DNA of 60,700 nucleotides from an uncultured Bacteroidales bacterium (GTDB lineage: Bacteria > Bacteroidota > Bacteroidia > Bacteroidales > F082). Shown one piece after another: positions 52,711 through 60,700 of the stretch (position 1 is its first letter; each line of letters begins with the position of its first letter). Made by a program: the position numbers and the translations under genes. The notes beneath the pieces were generated by a model. It was not told the DNA's origin. It made no database searches and saw nothing but the letters and a program-made list of their open reading frames with translations. The stretch covers positions 1 through 60,700 of the forward strand of contig CAMJQC010000009.1 of the NCBI GenBank assembly GCA_946407975.1, given 5' to 3'.

Positions 52711-54024
52711 ATGCGACAATCACTCAACAAATCCATCCTTCGGCTCGCCATCCCCAATATCATCAGCAACATCACGGTGCCATTGCTTGGGCTGGTGGAT
52801 ATGATCCTCATGGGTCACCTCGACTCCGTCGCCTATATCGGCGCCATCGGCTTGGGTGGTACCATATTCAGCGTGATGTACTCGGTGTTCAGCTTCATGC
52901 GAGCGGGCACCACAGGATTCACCGCGCAATCGCTCGGTGCCGGCGACAAGTCGGAGATTTCCTATTCTCTCTACCGTTCGCTCTGCATTGCGGGTCTGGC
53001 CACATTGATTGTCCTGTCGCTTCAGCACCCCATCGAATGGATCAGCATGAAACTGCTCAACGGCAGCGAAGAAGTGCTGCATTACACCAGCGACTATTTT
53101 CGTGTCAGGATCTGGGCCGCGCCTGCCGTACTTTGTCTCTACGCCTTCAACGGATGGTACATCGGCATGCAGAACACCACCATCCCTATGATTATCGCCA
53201 TCTTGATCAACTTGGTCAACATCGGGGCAAGCATCTTCTGCGTCAGCAGTCTCGGCATGGGCGTCCGAGGCGTAGCCCTAGGCACCGTCATCGGACAATA
53301 CTGCGGCCTTATTGCCGCCATAATCTTCCTGTTAGTACGTTATCGCGAGTATCTCATTCCGATAGAGCAAAAGATCCTTTTACAAGCTGACAAACTGAAG
53401 CGTTTCTTCAAGGTCAACGGCGACTTCATGATACGCAGTATCCTGCTTGTGCTGAGCATCGCCTACTTCAACAACCAGTCGGCAAAACTCGGCGACAACA
53501 TGCTTGCCGTCAACATGATTCTTATGCAGTTCTTCTATATCTTCTCCTACTTCACCGACGGTTTCGCTTATGCCGGAGAGGCTCTGGTAGGCAAATTCAC
53601 AGGTGCCAAAGACCTCTCGCAACTGAAGCACGTGGTCCGCTTACTCCTCATCTGGGGCGTTGGACTCAGCGTGCCTTTCACTTTGTTGTATTGGCTCTTC
53701 CCTGACGCTTTTATCCGACTCATCTCCGACCAACCCAATGTTGTGGAAATGGCCAGGCCTTACCACATCTATATGATTCTCATCCCCGTCATCACCTTTG
53801 CCGCTTTCCTTTGGGATGGCGTCTACATCGGTGCCACTGCCGCACGCGGCATCCGCAACACGATGATTTTCGCCTCACTGATTGTATTTTTGCCCACCTC
53901 TCTCCTGCTCATACCGCATTTTGGCAACCATGGCCTCTGGATCGCTTTTCTACTCTTTATGGTAGCACGAGGCGTTTCCATGACATTCTTGGCAAAAAAA
54001 GCCATCTACAAACCACTTGAATAA
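52711..54024 (+). CDS. MATE-family efflux transporter
   Basis: A 437-residue, 12-helix inner-membrane transporter. The family's start is intact (LRLAIPNIISNITVPLLGLVDMILMGHL) with the conserved Pro and Asp, followed by IGLGGTIFSVMYSVFSFMRAGTTGFTAQSLGAGD. The second half repeats the fold (NGDFMIRSILLVLSIAYFNNQSAKLGDNMLAVNMIL). It exports cationic drugs or dyes with Na+ or H+. The DUF493 gene follows after 27 nt. The proposed leaderless promoter lies 7 nt upstream. Confidence 0.93.
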   Translation: MRQSLNKSILRLAIPNIISNITVPLLGLVDMILMGHLDSVAYIGAIGLGGTIFSVMYSVFSFMRAGTTGFTAQSLGAGDKSEISYSLYRSLCIAGLATLIVLSLQHPIEWISMKLLNGSEEVLHYTSDYFRVRIWAAPAVLCLYAFNGWYIGMQNTTIPMIIAILINLVNIGASIFCVSSLGMGVRGVALGTVIGQYCGLIAAIIFLLVRYREYLIPIEQKILLQADKLKRFFKVNGDFMIRSILLVLSIAYFNNQSAKLGDNMLAVNMILMQFFYIFSYFTDGFAYAGEALVGKFTGAKDLSQLKHVVRLLLIWGVGLSVPFTLLYWLFPDAFIRLISDQPNVVEMARPYHIYMILIPVITFAAFLWDGVYIGATAARGIRNTMIFASLIVFLPTSLLLIPHFGNHGLWIAFLLFMVARGVSMTFLAKKAIYKPLE

Positions 54025-54051
54025 AACACCTCAATCACGCGCCTCGAATCA

Positions 54052-54318
54052 ATGGATCAAAAACTTGAAGTACAATACCCTCAGAACTTTGACATCAAGC
54101 TGATTATCTCGGCCGACAACCCTATTGAAGACAGCAAACGGGCCATCAGTGCCGTTTTCAACAAATGCAAAGTAGTACATAGCTTTGTCAATGTGAGGGC
54201 CAGTCAGAAAGGCAATTATCTCAGTTTCTGCTACAACATTGACATTGAGAGTAAGACACAATTGGATGAGACCTACAAACAACTACGATCTGTTCCTGGA
54301 CTCAAATTCGCATTATAA
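54052..54318 (+). CDS. DUF493 family protein
   Basis: An 88-residue protein of the DUF493/YbeD fold, an ACT-like beta-alpha-beta domain. FDIKLIISADNPIEDSKRAISAVFNKCKVVHSFVNVRASQKGNYLSFCYNIDIESKTQLDETYKQLRSVPGLKFAL gives the full family core from the first strand to the closing 'VPGL'-type motif. Function unknown; in E. coli the homolog lies near lipoyl genes. Here it precedes acylphosphatase by 3 nt and follows MATE by 27 nt. Confidence 0.85.
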   Translation: MDQKLEVQYPQNFDIKLIISADNPIEDSKRAISAVFNKCKVVHSFVNVRASQKGNYLSFCYNIDIESKTQLDETYKQLRSVPGLKFAL

Positions 54319-54321
54319 AAG

Positions 54322-54597
54322 ATGAAAGCTTTCAGCATCAGGATTTACGGCAGAGTCTTCAACGTGGGGTTTCGGCGTTATGTGCATCGTTATGCCGTCG
54401 AAAACAACATTGTCGGGTATGTTGAAAACGACTGGTCAGATCAAAGCGTACACATCGAAGCGGAAGGCGAAGAAAATGACCTGAACCATTTCATCATCCT
54501 ATGCGGCGAAGGAACGCCTTTCGCTATTGTCACCGACCTGAAGGTGAAAGAAATGACGCCTACGGGCACCTATAAGGAATTCAGGCAAATCCGCTGA
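54322..54597 (+). CDS. acyP: Acylphosphatase
   Basis: A 91-residue enzyme that hydrolyses carboxyl-phosphate bonds such as acetyl phosphate or carbamoyl phosphate. The active-site loop GRVFNVGFRRYVHRYA keeps the catalytic Arg after VGF, although the usual 'VQGVGFR' reads VFNVGFR. The catalytic Asn is present in GYVENDWSD, and the closing VHIEAEGEEND strand is canonical. It directly follows DUF493. Its stop codon abuts the stop of a convergent gene. Confidence 0.9.
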   Translation: MKAFSIRIYGRVFNVGFRRYVHRYAVENNIVGYVENDWSDQSVHIEAEGEENDLNHFIILCGEGTPFAIVTDLKVKEMTPTGTYKEFRQIR

Positions 54598-54903
54598 CTA
54601 CCAAAAATAAAAGAAACTCACCACACGGCAGAATATCTCACGCAGCCAATGCTGAGGATATTCCAGGTCGACATCCTTGGTGCGGCTCCGAAACACATGC
54701 AAGTCATAAAAGAAATTGTGCGCACGCCACTCGCAGACTAGAGAATGCAATGACCGATGGTTGATGGCCATATCGGACGGAGACTCTTCCCTCAGTTTTA
54801 TCAAATACGCCGCTATGTCTTTGCGCCGTCTGATCCGGACAGAATCGTCGATATGGGTGTTGGCCTCCGTGAGCCGAGCCTGTAATGGAGGTAGTTCTGG
54901 CAT
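54598..54903 (-). CDS. Hypothetical protein
   Basis: A 101-residue protein with a basic, helical core and a hydrophobic C-terminus (FCRVVSFFYFW). The ATG at 54903 is used; the upstream TTG codon is less likely. Conserved-looking text includes MAINHRSLHSLVCEWRAHNFFYDLHVFRSRTKDVDLEYPQ, which I recall from other Bacteroidales hypotheticals, but no function is known. A TATTTTTG element (54925-54932) lies 21 nt upstream, which supports the gene. The stop is adjacent to the acyP stop with no intergenic base. Confidence 0.65.
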   Translation of the reverse strand: MPELPPLQARLTEANTHIDDSVRIRRRKDIAAYLIKLREESPSDMAINHRSLHSLVCEWRAHNFFYDLHVFRSRTKDVDLEYPQHWLREIFCRVVSFFYFW

Positions 54904-54924
54904 CAATGCGATAATTTCGTCTTA

Positions 54925-54932
54925 CAAAAATA
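54925..54932 (-). promoter_or_regulatory. -7 promoter element for the convergent hypothetical gene
   Basis: TATTTTTG on the minus strand, 21 nt before the ATG at 54903. Confidence 0.5.
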
Positions 54933-54964
54933 TAAAAACACTGGCAATCATACGATATTTATCG

Positions 54965-54972
54965 TAATTTTG
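54965..54972 (+). promoter_or_regulatory. -7 promoter element for the exonuclease pair
   Basis: TAATTTTG on the plus strand, 22 nt before the ATG at 54995, divergent to the element at 54925. Confidence 0.45.
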
Positions 54973-54994
54973 GAGCATAACAAATTCAAAAACC

Positions 54995-55744
54995 ATGAAT
55001 GCTTTTTCCAATATCTTGTTCCTTGACATTGAGACGGTTTCACAAAAGAAAAGTTACAGCGAACTCGATGATAAAATGAAAATGCTTTGGGATAAAAAAG
55101 CAGAACGCATCGGACACGACGAAGAGACGTCCGATCCTCAAGCTATCTATAAAAGAGCGGCCATCTATGCCGAATTTGGCAAAATCGTCTGCATCTCGGT
55201 GGGCATTTTTGACAATAATGACAATTTCTGTCTGAAGTCATTTTGCGACCACGACGAGAAGGCCTTGCTTACCGAATTTGCCGCTGCACTCACTCGTTTT
55301 GAAGAAATCTGGAAGAAAAAAGACCTTTTCGAGACAAGGACATTGCCTTATGGCCCCAATGCCCAGCTCTGTGCTCACAATGGCAAGGAGTTCGACTTCC
55401 CCTTCATCGCACGACGCATGATCATCAATGGCATTCCGATACCTAAGATGCTGCAAGTGGCCGGCAAAAAGCCCTGGGAGACCTCTTTCCTCGACACCAT
55501 GGAGCTTTGGAAGTTCGGCGACTACAAAAACTACACCTCTCTTGACCTGCTCTGCACCATACTCGACATTCCTACACCCAAAGACGATATCAACGGAAGT
55601 GAAGTTGGCGAGGTATACTGGCAAGATGACGACCTGAAACGCATACAGACCTATTGTCAGAAAGACGTGATCGCTGTTGCGCAGATTATGTGCCGTTACA
55701 ACTACATGTCCCTTATCCCCGACGACAAAATCGTCATCAAATAA
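54995..55744 (+). CDS. DEDDy-type 3'-5' exonuclease (PolB-exonuclease-like)
   Basis: A 249-residue RNase H-fold nuclease related to the proofreading domain of PolB. Motif I is FLDIETVS (D-x-E), motif II LCAHNGKEFDFPFI (N-x3-F-D), and motif III YCQKDVIAVAQI (Y-C-x-x-D), so all four acidic residues and the Tyr are present. The N-terminal 60 residues have an extra helical segment. It is 19 nt upstream of a Cas4-like DUF2779 protein, which suggests a joint role in DNA end processing. The family is common in Bacteroidetes and its partners are not well studied. Confidence 0.9.
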   Translation: MNAFSNILFLDIETVSQKKSYSELDDKMKMLWDKKAERIGHDEETSDPQAIYKRAAIYAEFGKIVCISVGIFDNNDNFCLKSFCDHDEKALLTEFAAALTRFEEIWKKKDLFETRTLPYGPNAQLCAHNGKEFDFPFIARRMIINGIPIPKMLQVAGKKPWETSFLDTMELWKFGDYKNYTSLDLLCTILDIPTPKDDINGSEVGEVYWQDDDLKRIQTYCQKDVIAVAQIMCRYNYMSLIPDDKIVIK

Positions 55745-55763
55745 CCCTACAGGAACGATTTCC

Positions 55764-57188
55764 ATGCACATCCTCTCCAAATCGACTTATATCAAAGGGT
55801 TGCAGTGCGAGAAAGCGCTGTATATGTTCAAGAAACACCCCTATCTGCGCGACCACATCAGCATCGAACAAAGAGCCAAATTCCAACGCGGCACCGATGT
55901 CGGCGTGCTGGCACACGCCTGTTTTCCTGGCGGAGTTGATATGACGCCCGCCTTCCCTGCTCATTTCCCTAAAAAAGCGGAAGAGACCCGCCAAAACCTC
56001 AGCAATCCGGACGTGAACGTGATGTACGAAGCCGTCTTCCAATACAACGACACTTTGATCATGCTGGACATGCTCGTGCGCGATGGCGACCGATGGATTG
56101 CCATTGAAGTAAAAAGCTCGATGGCGCTTAGCACCACCTATTACAACGACAGCGCGTTGCAATACTATGTGTTGCACGGTTGCGGTGTCCCGCTCAGCGA
56201 TTTCAGGCTGATGTATATCAACGGAGACTATGTGCGTCACGGTGAAATCAACGTAAAGCAACTGTTTAAATTCGAATCGGTGCTAGACTATGTCAAAGAA
56301 CACGAAAGCCGAGTGGCGCAAAACGTGGAACGGCTTAAAGGCGTCGTCGCACTTCCCCATTCACCGATCATCAACATCGGGACACAGTGTCATAGTCCAT
56401 ACACCTGCGACTTCATCGGCCACTGCTGGAAACTCATTCCCAAAGACAGTTACCTCTACACCACCGCCATCGACGACAGGCATCTCTTCGAATACTACTT
56501 CGACGGCATCAACAGCAACAAGAAAATGCTGATGATCAGCGACCCAAACAGTCTTGAAGCGCGACAAATAGAGGCTTTGCAGTCGGGCAGCTACTACATC
56601 GATTACAAGAAGCTCTACACCATTGCACCTTTACCTCGTCCCAAATCCGTCGGGTTCCTTAATCTGCTTATACACAGGCCCGCCGTACCCGAACTGGAAG
56701 GCACCAGACCCTACCAAGAGCTTATTCTCGCTTTCGCTTTGCAAGGTGATCATGAAGAAGGAGGCTGTTTCGTGTGGCACTGTTTCGATGACCACAGCCG
56801 ATGGAGAGATTCCATCCCGCTGCTTGTGGAAAAATTGTCACATTACGCCCAGATTGTCTGCTTCACGCCTCAGAATCTCTCGACCACATTACTGCGCCAC
56901 GAAATCATCCAAAACAAAGAAGTCGGACACAAAGTTTTCAATCTTTTTGACGTGTTGCAACAATGTGATTTCTACCATCCTAAAATCAAAAAAGGCTTCA
57001 CTTTGCAGCATCTTTGCGAAGCGCTTTTCCCCGACATTGCAACCTTCGAACACAGCAAAATCCTGATGGAGGCGCTCTCGCAGGAATTAACAAGTTATCA
57101 ACAGGCAGAAGAAGACTTATTAATTGAAAATCAAATTGTTGAAAAAACTTATCAAAAGTTTTTCAACACGTGTGCTGTTGATAAATAA
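55764..57188 (+). CDS. Cas4-like DUF2779 protein with degenerate exonuclease half
   Basis: A 474-residue two-domain protein; the ATG at 55764 is used. Residues 1-225 look like a Cas4/AddB-type PD-(D/E)XK nuclease: His51, Asp102 (LDMLVRDGDRW), E115-V-K117 (AIEVKSS), Gln133/Tyr motif IV, and four iron-sulfur-type cysteines Cys15 and Cys209/215/221. The C-terminal part aligns with DUF2779, which normally opens with FLDFET and later has a YN..FE motif. Here these read FLNLLI (298-303) and CFTPQNL (366-372), so the DEDD exonuclease acids are gone. A separate DEDDy exonuclease is encoded 19 nt upstream. It precedes dnaB. Confidence 0.8.
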   Translation: MHILSKSTYIKGLQCEKALYMFKKHPYLRDHISIEQRAKFQRGTDVGVLAHACFPGGVDMTPAFPAHFPKKAEETRQNLSNPDVNVMYEAVFQYNDTLIMLDMLVRDGDRWIAIEVKSSMALSTTYYNDSALQYYVLHGCGVPLSDFRLMYINGDYVRHGEINVKQLFKFESVLDYVKEHESRVAQNVERLKGVVALPHSPIINIGTQCHSPYTCDFIGHCWKLIPKDSYLYTTAIDDRHLFEYYFDGINSNKKMLMISDPNSLEARQIEALQSGSYYIDYKKLYTIAPLPRPKSVGFLNLLIHRPAVPELEGTRPYQELILAFALQGDHEEGGCFVWHCFDDHSRWRDSIPLLVEKLSHYAQIVCFTPQNLSTTLLRHEIIQNKEVGHKVFNLFDVLQQCDFYHPKIKKGFTLQHLCEALFPDIATFEHSKILMEALSQELTSYQQAEEDLLIENQIVEKTYQKFFNTCAVDK

Positions 57189-57225
57189 ACTAGAGAGACC
57201 GCTCTTTTCGGCCTTACAAAAAACG

Positions 57226-57233
57226 TACTTTTG
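57226..57233 (+). promoter_or_regulatory. -7 promoter element for dnaB
   Basis: TACTTTTG on the plus strand, 21 nt before the ATG at 57255. Confidence 0.5.
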
Positions 57234-57254
57234 TCATCTGTAAAAATCATAACT

Positions 57255-58802
57255 ATGCCCACTGATAATCCGCTAAAAACATATAGGGAAAATACCAGAA
57301 AAAACATACTTACACCTGAACAACTGCTTGCCAATCAAGGTAGAATTCCACCCCAGGCCACCGATCTCGAGGAGGTTGTCCTTGGCGCATTGATGTTGGA
57401 AAAAGAAGCTGTCAATGCCGTCATTGACATCTTAACGCCAGAGGCTTTTTATCGTGAAGCACATCAAAAAATCTTCAAAGCTATCAAAGACCTTTTTGGC
57501 AAATCGGAACCCATTGACATCCTCACAGTCACTAATGAGCTAAAACTGTCAGGCGATCTTGAAATGGTAGGAGGCGCTTACTACATCTCTAAGCTTACCA
57601 ATCGTGTAGTTTCGGCCGCTAACATCGAATACCATGCGCGCATCATCATGCAGAAACATATACAACGCGAGCTCATCAAGATCTCGTCCGAAATGATACA
57701 TGATGCATACGAAGATACCACTGATGTCTTTGACCTCCTTGACCGCGCAGAGAACAATCTATTCCAAGTGAGCGAAAACAACCTGCGTCGCAACTACAAC
57801 TCCATGCAAGACCTGGTCGGCCGGGCCATTACCGAGATACAAAATGCCAAAAACGCTGACAACAAATTGCGTGGCGTGCCATCAGGATATACGGAACTGG
57901 ATGAAATCACACAAGGCTGGCAAAAATCTGATTTGATCATTTTAGCCGCTCGTCCCAGTATGGGTAAGACAGCCTTTGCACTCAATCTCGCTCGAAATGC
58001 TGCTGTCGACTTCAAAAAGCCGGTTGCTTTCTTTTCTCTTGAAATGTCAGCAGTACAACTTGTCACTCGTCTTATTTCTACTGAAACCTCACTTACCGCT
58101 GACAAATTACGTTCTGGCAACCTTCAGGAATACGAATGGCAACAGCTTAACACCAAAGTGACTCCTCTGACTGGCGCCCCCATCTTTATCGACGACACGC
58201 CTCAGCTTTCCGTTTTCGAGTTACGTGCCAAATGCCGGCGTTTGAAACAACAACATCATATCGAAATGGTCTTCGTCGATTATCTTCAACTCATGTCCAC
58301 AAAAGGTGAAAACCGGGGCAACCGCGAACAGGAAATAAGCATGATATCGCGATCGCTGAAGAGCTTGGCTAAGGAATTAGAGATTCCCGTACTTGCTCTT
58401 TCGCAGTTGAGCCGCAGTGTAGAACAGCGTCCAGGCAGTAAAAAGCCTATCCTTTCCGACTTGCGTGAATCAGGCGCTATCGAACAAGATGCCGACATGG
58501 TTATGTTCATTTATCGACCCGAATATTATAAAGACGGTCCCGATACGGAAGACAAACCTAAAGGATATACTATCATTGATATAGCAAAGCATCGTAATGG
58601 TAAGTTAGGAGAAGTCGTCCTTAAATTCGTCGGTCAATATGCTCGTTTCGAAGAATTCAACGATAGCACAAAAGGCCTTGACAGCGGCATTATGCCTAAC
58701 AGCAGTTTTGACTCAGGATATGTACGTATCGAATCAAAACTCAATGATGATTTTTCAGATAACGCCATGAGAAGCTACCAAAGTTCCGATCCCGGCTTTT
58801 AA
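57255..58802 (+). CDS. dnaB: Replicative DNA helicase DnaB
   Basis: A 515-residue hexameric helicase that opens the replication fork. The N-terminal primase-interacting helical domain spans 30-150 (EEVVLGALMLEKEAVNAVID, and others), followed by a linker helix and the RecA-like motor. Walker A is ARPSMGKT with Lys238, and MVFVDYLQLMS is Walker B. The C-terminal ESGAIEQDADMVMFIYRPEYY and IAKHRNGKLGEVVLKFVGQYARF are canonical. Start at 57255 because it follows a -7 element and the family N-terminus starts there. Length is the usual 500-520. A stand-alone transcription unit. Confidence 0.96.
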   Translation: MPTDNPLKTYRENTRKNILTPEQLLANQGRIPPQATDLEEVVLGALMLEKEAVNAVIDILTPEAFYREAHQKIFKAIKDLFGKSEPIDILTVTNELKLSGDLEMVGGAYYISKLTNRVVSAANIEYHARIIMQKHIQRELIKISSEMIHDAYEDTTDVFDLLDRAENNLFQVSENNLRRNYNSMQDLVGRAITEIQNAKNADNKLRGVPSGYTELDEITQGWQKSDLIILAARPSMGKTAFALNLARNAAVDFKKPVAFFSLEMSAVQLVTRLISTETSLTADKLRSGNLQEYEWQQLNTKVTPLTGAPIFIDDTPQLSVFELRAKCRRLKQQHHIEMVFVDYLQLMSTKGENRGNREQEISMISRSLKSLAKELEIPVLALSQLSRSVEQRPGSKKPILSDLRESGAIEQDADMVMFIYRPEYYKDGPDTEDKPKGYTIIDIAKHRNGKLGEVVLKFVGQYARFEEFNDSTKGLDSGIMPNSSFDSGYVRIESKLNDDFSDNAMRSYQSSDPGF

Positions 58803-58854
58803 AACGACGTTTCTGAGTTATCTATTATTTACTCTCTATTTCAAGGAATTTAAC

Positions 58855-58862
58855 TACATTTG
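58855..58862 (+). promoter_or_regulatory. -7 promoter element for the DUF6263 gene
   Basis: TACATTTG on the plus strand, 40 nt before the ATG at 58903. Confidence 0.5.
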
Positions 58863-58902
58863 CGCCTTGTAAATCATTCATCATACCTAGAATAGCAACA
58901 TC

Positions 58903-59706
58903 ATGAAAAAACTATTGAGAAACATCTCTCCTATCCTTTTGATTCTTATCGGACTTACGGTTATGTCATTCACAGCTGGCAAGAACCCTGTTCTTAAACT
59001 CCACCTAGAGAGTGGCAAAACCTATACCATCAATACGAAAACGACCCAACTCATGATGATGAACATACAAGGCCAAAGCATGAGCATGCAACAGATTATG
59101 GAGAACACCATTATGACTGAGGTAAAGGATGTGACCAACGACAAGAACGTCATTGAATCACAGATGAAAAGGATCAAGCTGACAATCAAACAGGCAGGCA
59201 TGAGCTTCACTTATGACTCGGATCACCCTGAGGAAACCTCTCCCATGCTCGCCGCCAACGTAGGCGAAATGTCCAAAGAACTCGACAAAGTCTACACCAT
59301 TGTTTATGACAATTGGGGTAAGGAAATCGGAAATGAGGAAGCAGCCGGAAACATCAATTTAGCTTCTTTCATCATAGAGCTTCCGCAACAGCCTATGGAA
59401 GTCGGTACTACATGGGAAAACGAGCAGTCACAAGATATCAACGGTCAGAACATCGTCTCTCACATAACTTATACCGTGAACAAAGTCAGCAAGAAAGCGG
59501 CCACATTGACCTACACTGGCACCATCATGGGTTCTGTCACTGGCAATGATGTCGACGGCACTTCCGAAGGCACCCTCACGCTTGACCTGAAAACGGGCAT
59601 TGTCACCAGCAATGTTGCCAAGCAAAACATTTCGATGACCATCGAGCAACAAGGCATGAGTATCCCGGTGACCGTCTCGCAAAACATCGAAGCCACCATA
59701 GAATAA
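58903..59706 (+). CDS. DUF6263-like secreted beta-rich protein
   Basis: A 267-residue protein with an N-terminal signal (LLILIGLTVMSFTAG) and an all-beta mature part full of threonines. Visible features are LESGKTYTINTKTTQLMMMNIQGQSMSMQQIMENTIMTEV, and repeated Gly-Thr-containing strands such as ATLTYTGTIMGSVTGND. This pattern is typical of DUF6263 in Bacteroidetes. A role is not known, and nothing in the context points to one. A 21-nt gap separates it from the pseudouridine synthase gene. Confidence 0.65.
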   Translation: MKKLLRNISPILLILIGLTVMSFTAGKNPVLKLHLESGKTYTINTKTTQLMMMNIQGQSMSMQQIMENTIMTEVKDVTNDKNVIESQMKRIKLTIKQAGMSFTYDSDHPEETSPMLAANVGEMSKELDKVYTIVYDNWGKEIGNEEAAGNINLASFIIELPQQPMEVGTTWENEQSQDINGQNIVSHITYTVNKVSKKAATLTYTGTIMGSVTGNDVDGTSEGTLTLDLKTGIVTSNVAKQNISMTIEQQGMSIPVTVSQNIEATIE

Positions 59707-59727
59707 AACCATACATCCTGCGCCATC

Positions 59728-60636
59728 ATGAGCGGAAAACCAGAAAAAAAGCGTCATTCGAAAAACAATCCCCTGAAATTCACCGTGACGGAACCCATGG
59801 AACTCATGGATTTCCTCATGAAGAAATTCGACGGAATCAGCCGTACCAAAGCCAAACATATGCTGGCTAACGGCATCGTCACCGTCGATGAGGAACGCAC
59901 AACACAGTTCAACTACATCCTTAAACCCGGCATGGTGGTGACCGTAGGCAAACCCACAGCAAAAGAACGCTTTAAGAACCCTTGGCTAAAAATCGTTTAT
60001 GAAGACAAATACCTCCTCGTCATCGACAAGAAGGAAGGTTTGCTCACCAATAGTCCCACCAAGGAAAAAGACACGGCACAAAGCATCCTGAACCAGTATT
60101 TTATCGCCACACAGCAACGCTGCCGCGCCCATACCATCCACAGGCTCGACCGCGACACCTCCGGCTTGATGCTCTTTGCCAAGGATAAGAGAATTGCACT
60201 GATGTTCGAACAAGACTGGAAAAACACCGTCTATGACCGCCGTTATGTAGCTGTAGTCTGTGGCGAGATGGAACAACACGAGGGCAAGATCTGCTCCTGG
60301 CTCAAGGACAACAAGGCCTTCATCACCTACTCCAGCCCTACTGACAATGGAGGCAAATACGCCGAGACATTCTACGAGACGCTGATCAGCAACAAGCGCT
60401 ATTCACTCGTGGAGTTAAAGTTGGAGACAGGTCGCAAAAACCAGATCCGCGTCCACATGCAGGACATCGGACACCCCGTAGTCGGTGACCCGAAATACGG
60501 CAATGGAGACAACTCCCTTGGCCGTTTGGCCTTACATGCTTATCTCCTTTGCTTCAAACACCCAGTGACGAAAGAAAACATGGAGTTTGAGACGCCCTTC
60601 CCCGCCGTTTTTGAAAAGCCTTTCCCACAAAGATGA
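59728..60636 (+). CDS. RluA/RluD-family RNA pseudouridine synthase
   Basis: A 302-residue enzyme that converts uridine to pseudouridine in rRNA or tRNA. It has an N-terminal S4-like RNA-binding region (ELMDFLMKKFDGISRTKAKHMLANGIVTVD) and a catalytic domain with Asp141 in HTIHRLDRDTSGLMLFAK, the universal nucleophile motif. ETGRKNQIRVHMQDIGHPVVGDPKYG is the second family motif. The target position cannot be told from sequence. It follows the DUF6263 gene by 21 nt and may be in the same operon. Confidence 0.92.
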   Translation: MSGKPEKKRHSKNNPLKFTVTEPMELMDFLMKKFDGISRTKAKHMLANGIVTVDEERTTQFNYILKPGMVVTVGKPTAKERFKNPWLKIVYEDKYLLVIDKKEGLLTNSPTKEKDTAQSILNQYFIATQQRCRAHTIHRLDRDTSGLMLFAKDKRIALMFEQDWKNTVYDRRYVAVVCGEMEQHEGKICSWLKDNKAFITYSSPTDNGGKYAETFYETLISNKRYSLVELKLETGRKNQIRVHMQDIGHPVVGDPKYGNGDNSLGRLALHAYLLCFKHPVTKENMEFETPFPAVFEKPFPQR

Positions 60637-60678
60637 TACATACTTTGTGACAACAATAATTGAAACGCTGAAACCATA

Positions 60679-60700
60679 ATGAAAAGAGGGTGTGTCGATG
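60679..60700 (+). CDS. Start of a further gene, cut by the window end
   Basis: ATGAAAAGAGGGTGTGTCG gives MKRGCVD and runs into the window edge. Only seven codons are visible. It lies 42 nt after the pseudouridine synthase stop. Nothing more can be said. Confidence 0.25.

Overview
The window looks like a chromosome segment of a Bacteroidota bacterium, most likely order Bacteroidales. The signs are the near-universal Bacteroidetes -7 promoter element TAnnTTTG a short distance upstream of most transcription units, the absence of strong Shine-Dalgarno sequences, lineage-typical families (PG0541-type efflux-associated protein, LytS/LytTR pair, DUF2779 nuclease, DUF6263, biosynthetic SpeA, SUI1/YciH) and Gram-negative envelope genes (Mpl, LolA-like, LolD-like, RND pump). 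I see no rRNA, IS transposase, prophage or CRISPR array.

Region 1 (1-7.0 kb) is the accessory part. It starts with a truncated histidine acid phosphatase and an unknown lipoprotein. A run of minus-strand, mostly unrecognised genes follows: three hypotheticals with their own terminator, a tRNA-like RNA, an ASCH protein, a small DprA-like Rossmann protein preceded by four tandem 12-bp repeats, an AlbA_2/HATPase protein, a DUF4062 protein and a tiny coiled-coil ORF. This is the best candidate for an undescribed system.

Region 2 (7.0-17.2 kb) holds an NhaC-type antiporter, YegP, a LytS/LytTR two-component pair, and, divergent from the pair, a TolC-adaptor-RND pump operon ending in a PG0541 PII-like gene. 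Region 3 (17.2-27.6 kb) has a 44-codon gene with its own promoter and terminator, carbamate kinase, a cysteine-motif redox protein, a lipocalin-like lipoprotein, a PMCA-type Ca2+ ATPase divergent from a TerB-like protein through a palindromic double promoter, PepE dipeptidase, a GlcNAc-kinase-like protein and SpeA.

Region 4 (27.6-45.8 kb) has an acyl-CoA ligase, a DMT transporter, an EEP-family nuclease/phosphatase carrying an inserted repeat, a hot-dog thioesterase, a reduced GT-C-like membrane protein coupled to LigA, a beta-helix lipoprotein, an M23 peptidase, and a tightly overlapping run: LTA-synthase-like enzyme, DagK, SUI1, MscS channel, esterase. PnuC, DUF2007 and a GNAT-like protein follow. 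Region 5 (45.9-60.7 kb) has LolD-like ATPase, a TPR protein with a TolA-like Ala/Glu/Arg helix, CyuA-like desulfidase, LolA-like carrier, Mpl, MATE, DUF493, acylphosphatase, a DEDDy exonuclease paired with a Cas4-like DUF2779 protein whose exonuclease motifs are degenerate, DnaB, a DUF6263 protein and an RluA-type pseudouridine synthase.

Most genes outside region 1 are housekeeping or envelope functions in short operons. All assignments come from reading motifs and context; no database search or folding program was run.
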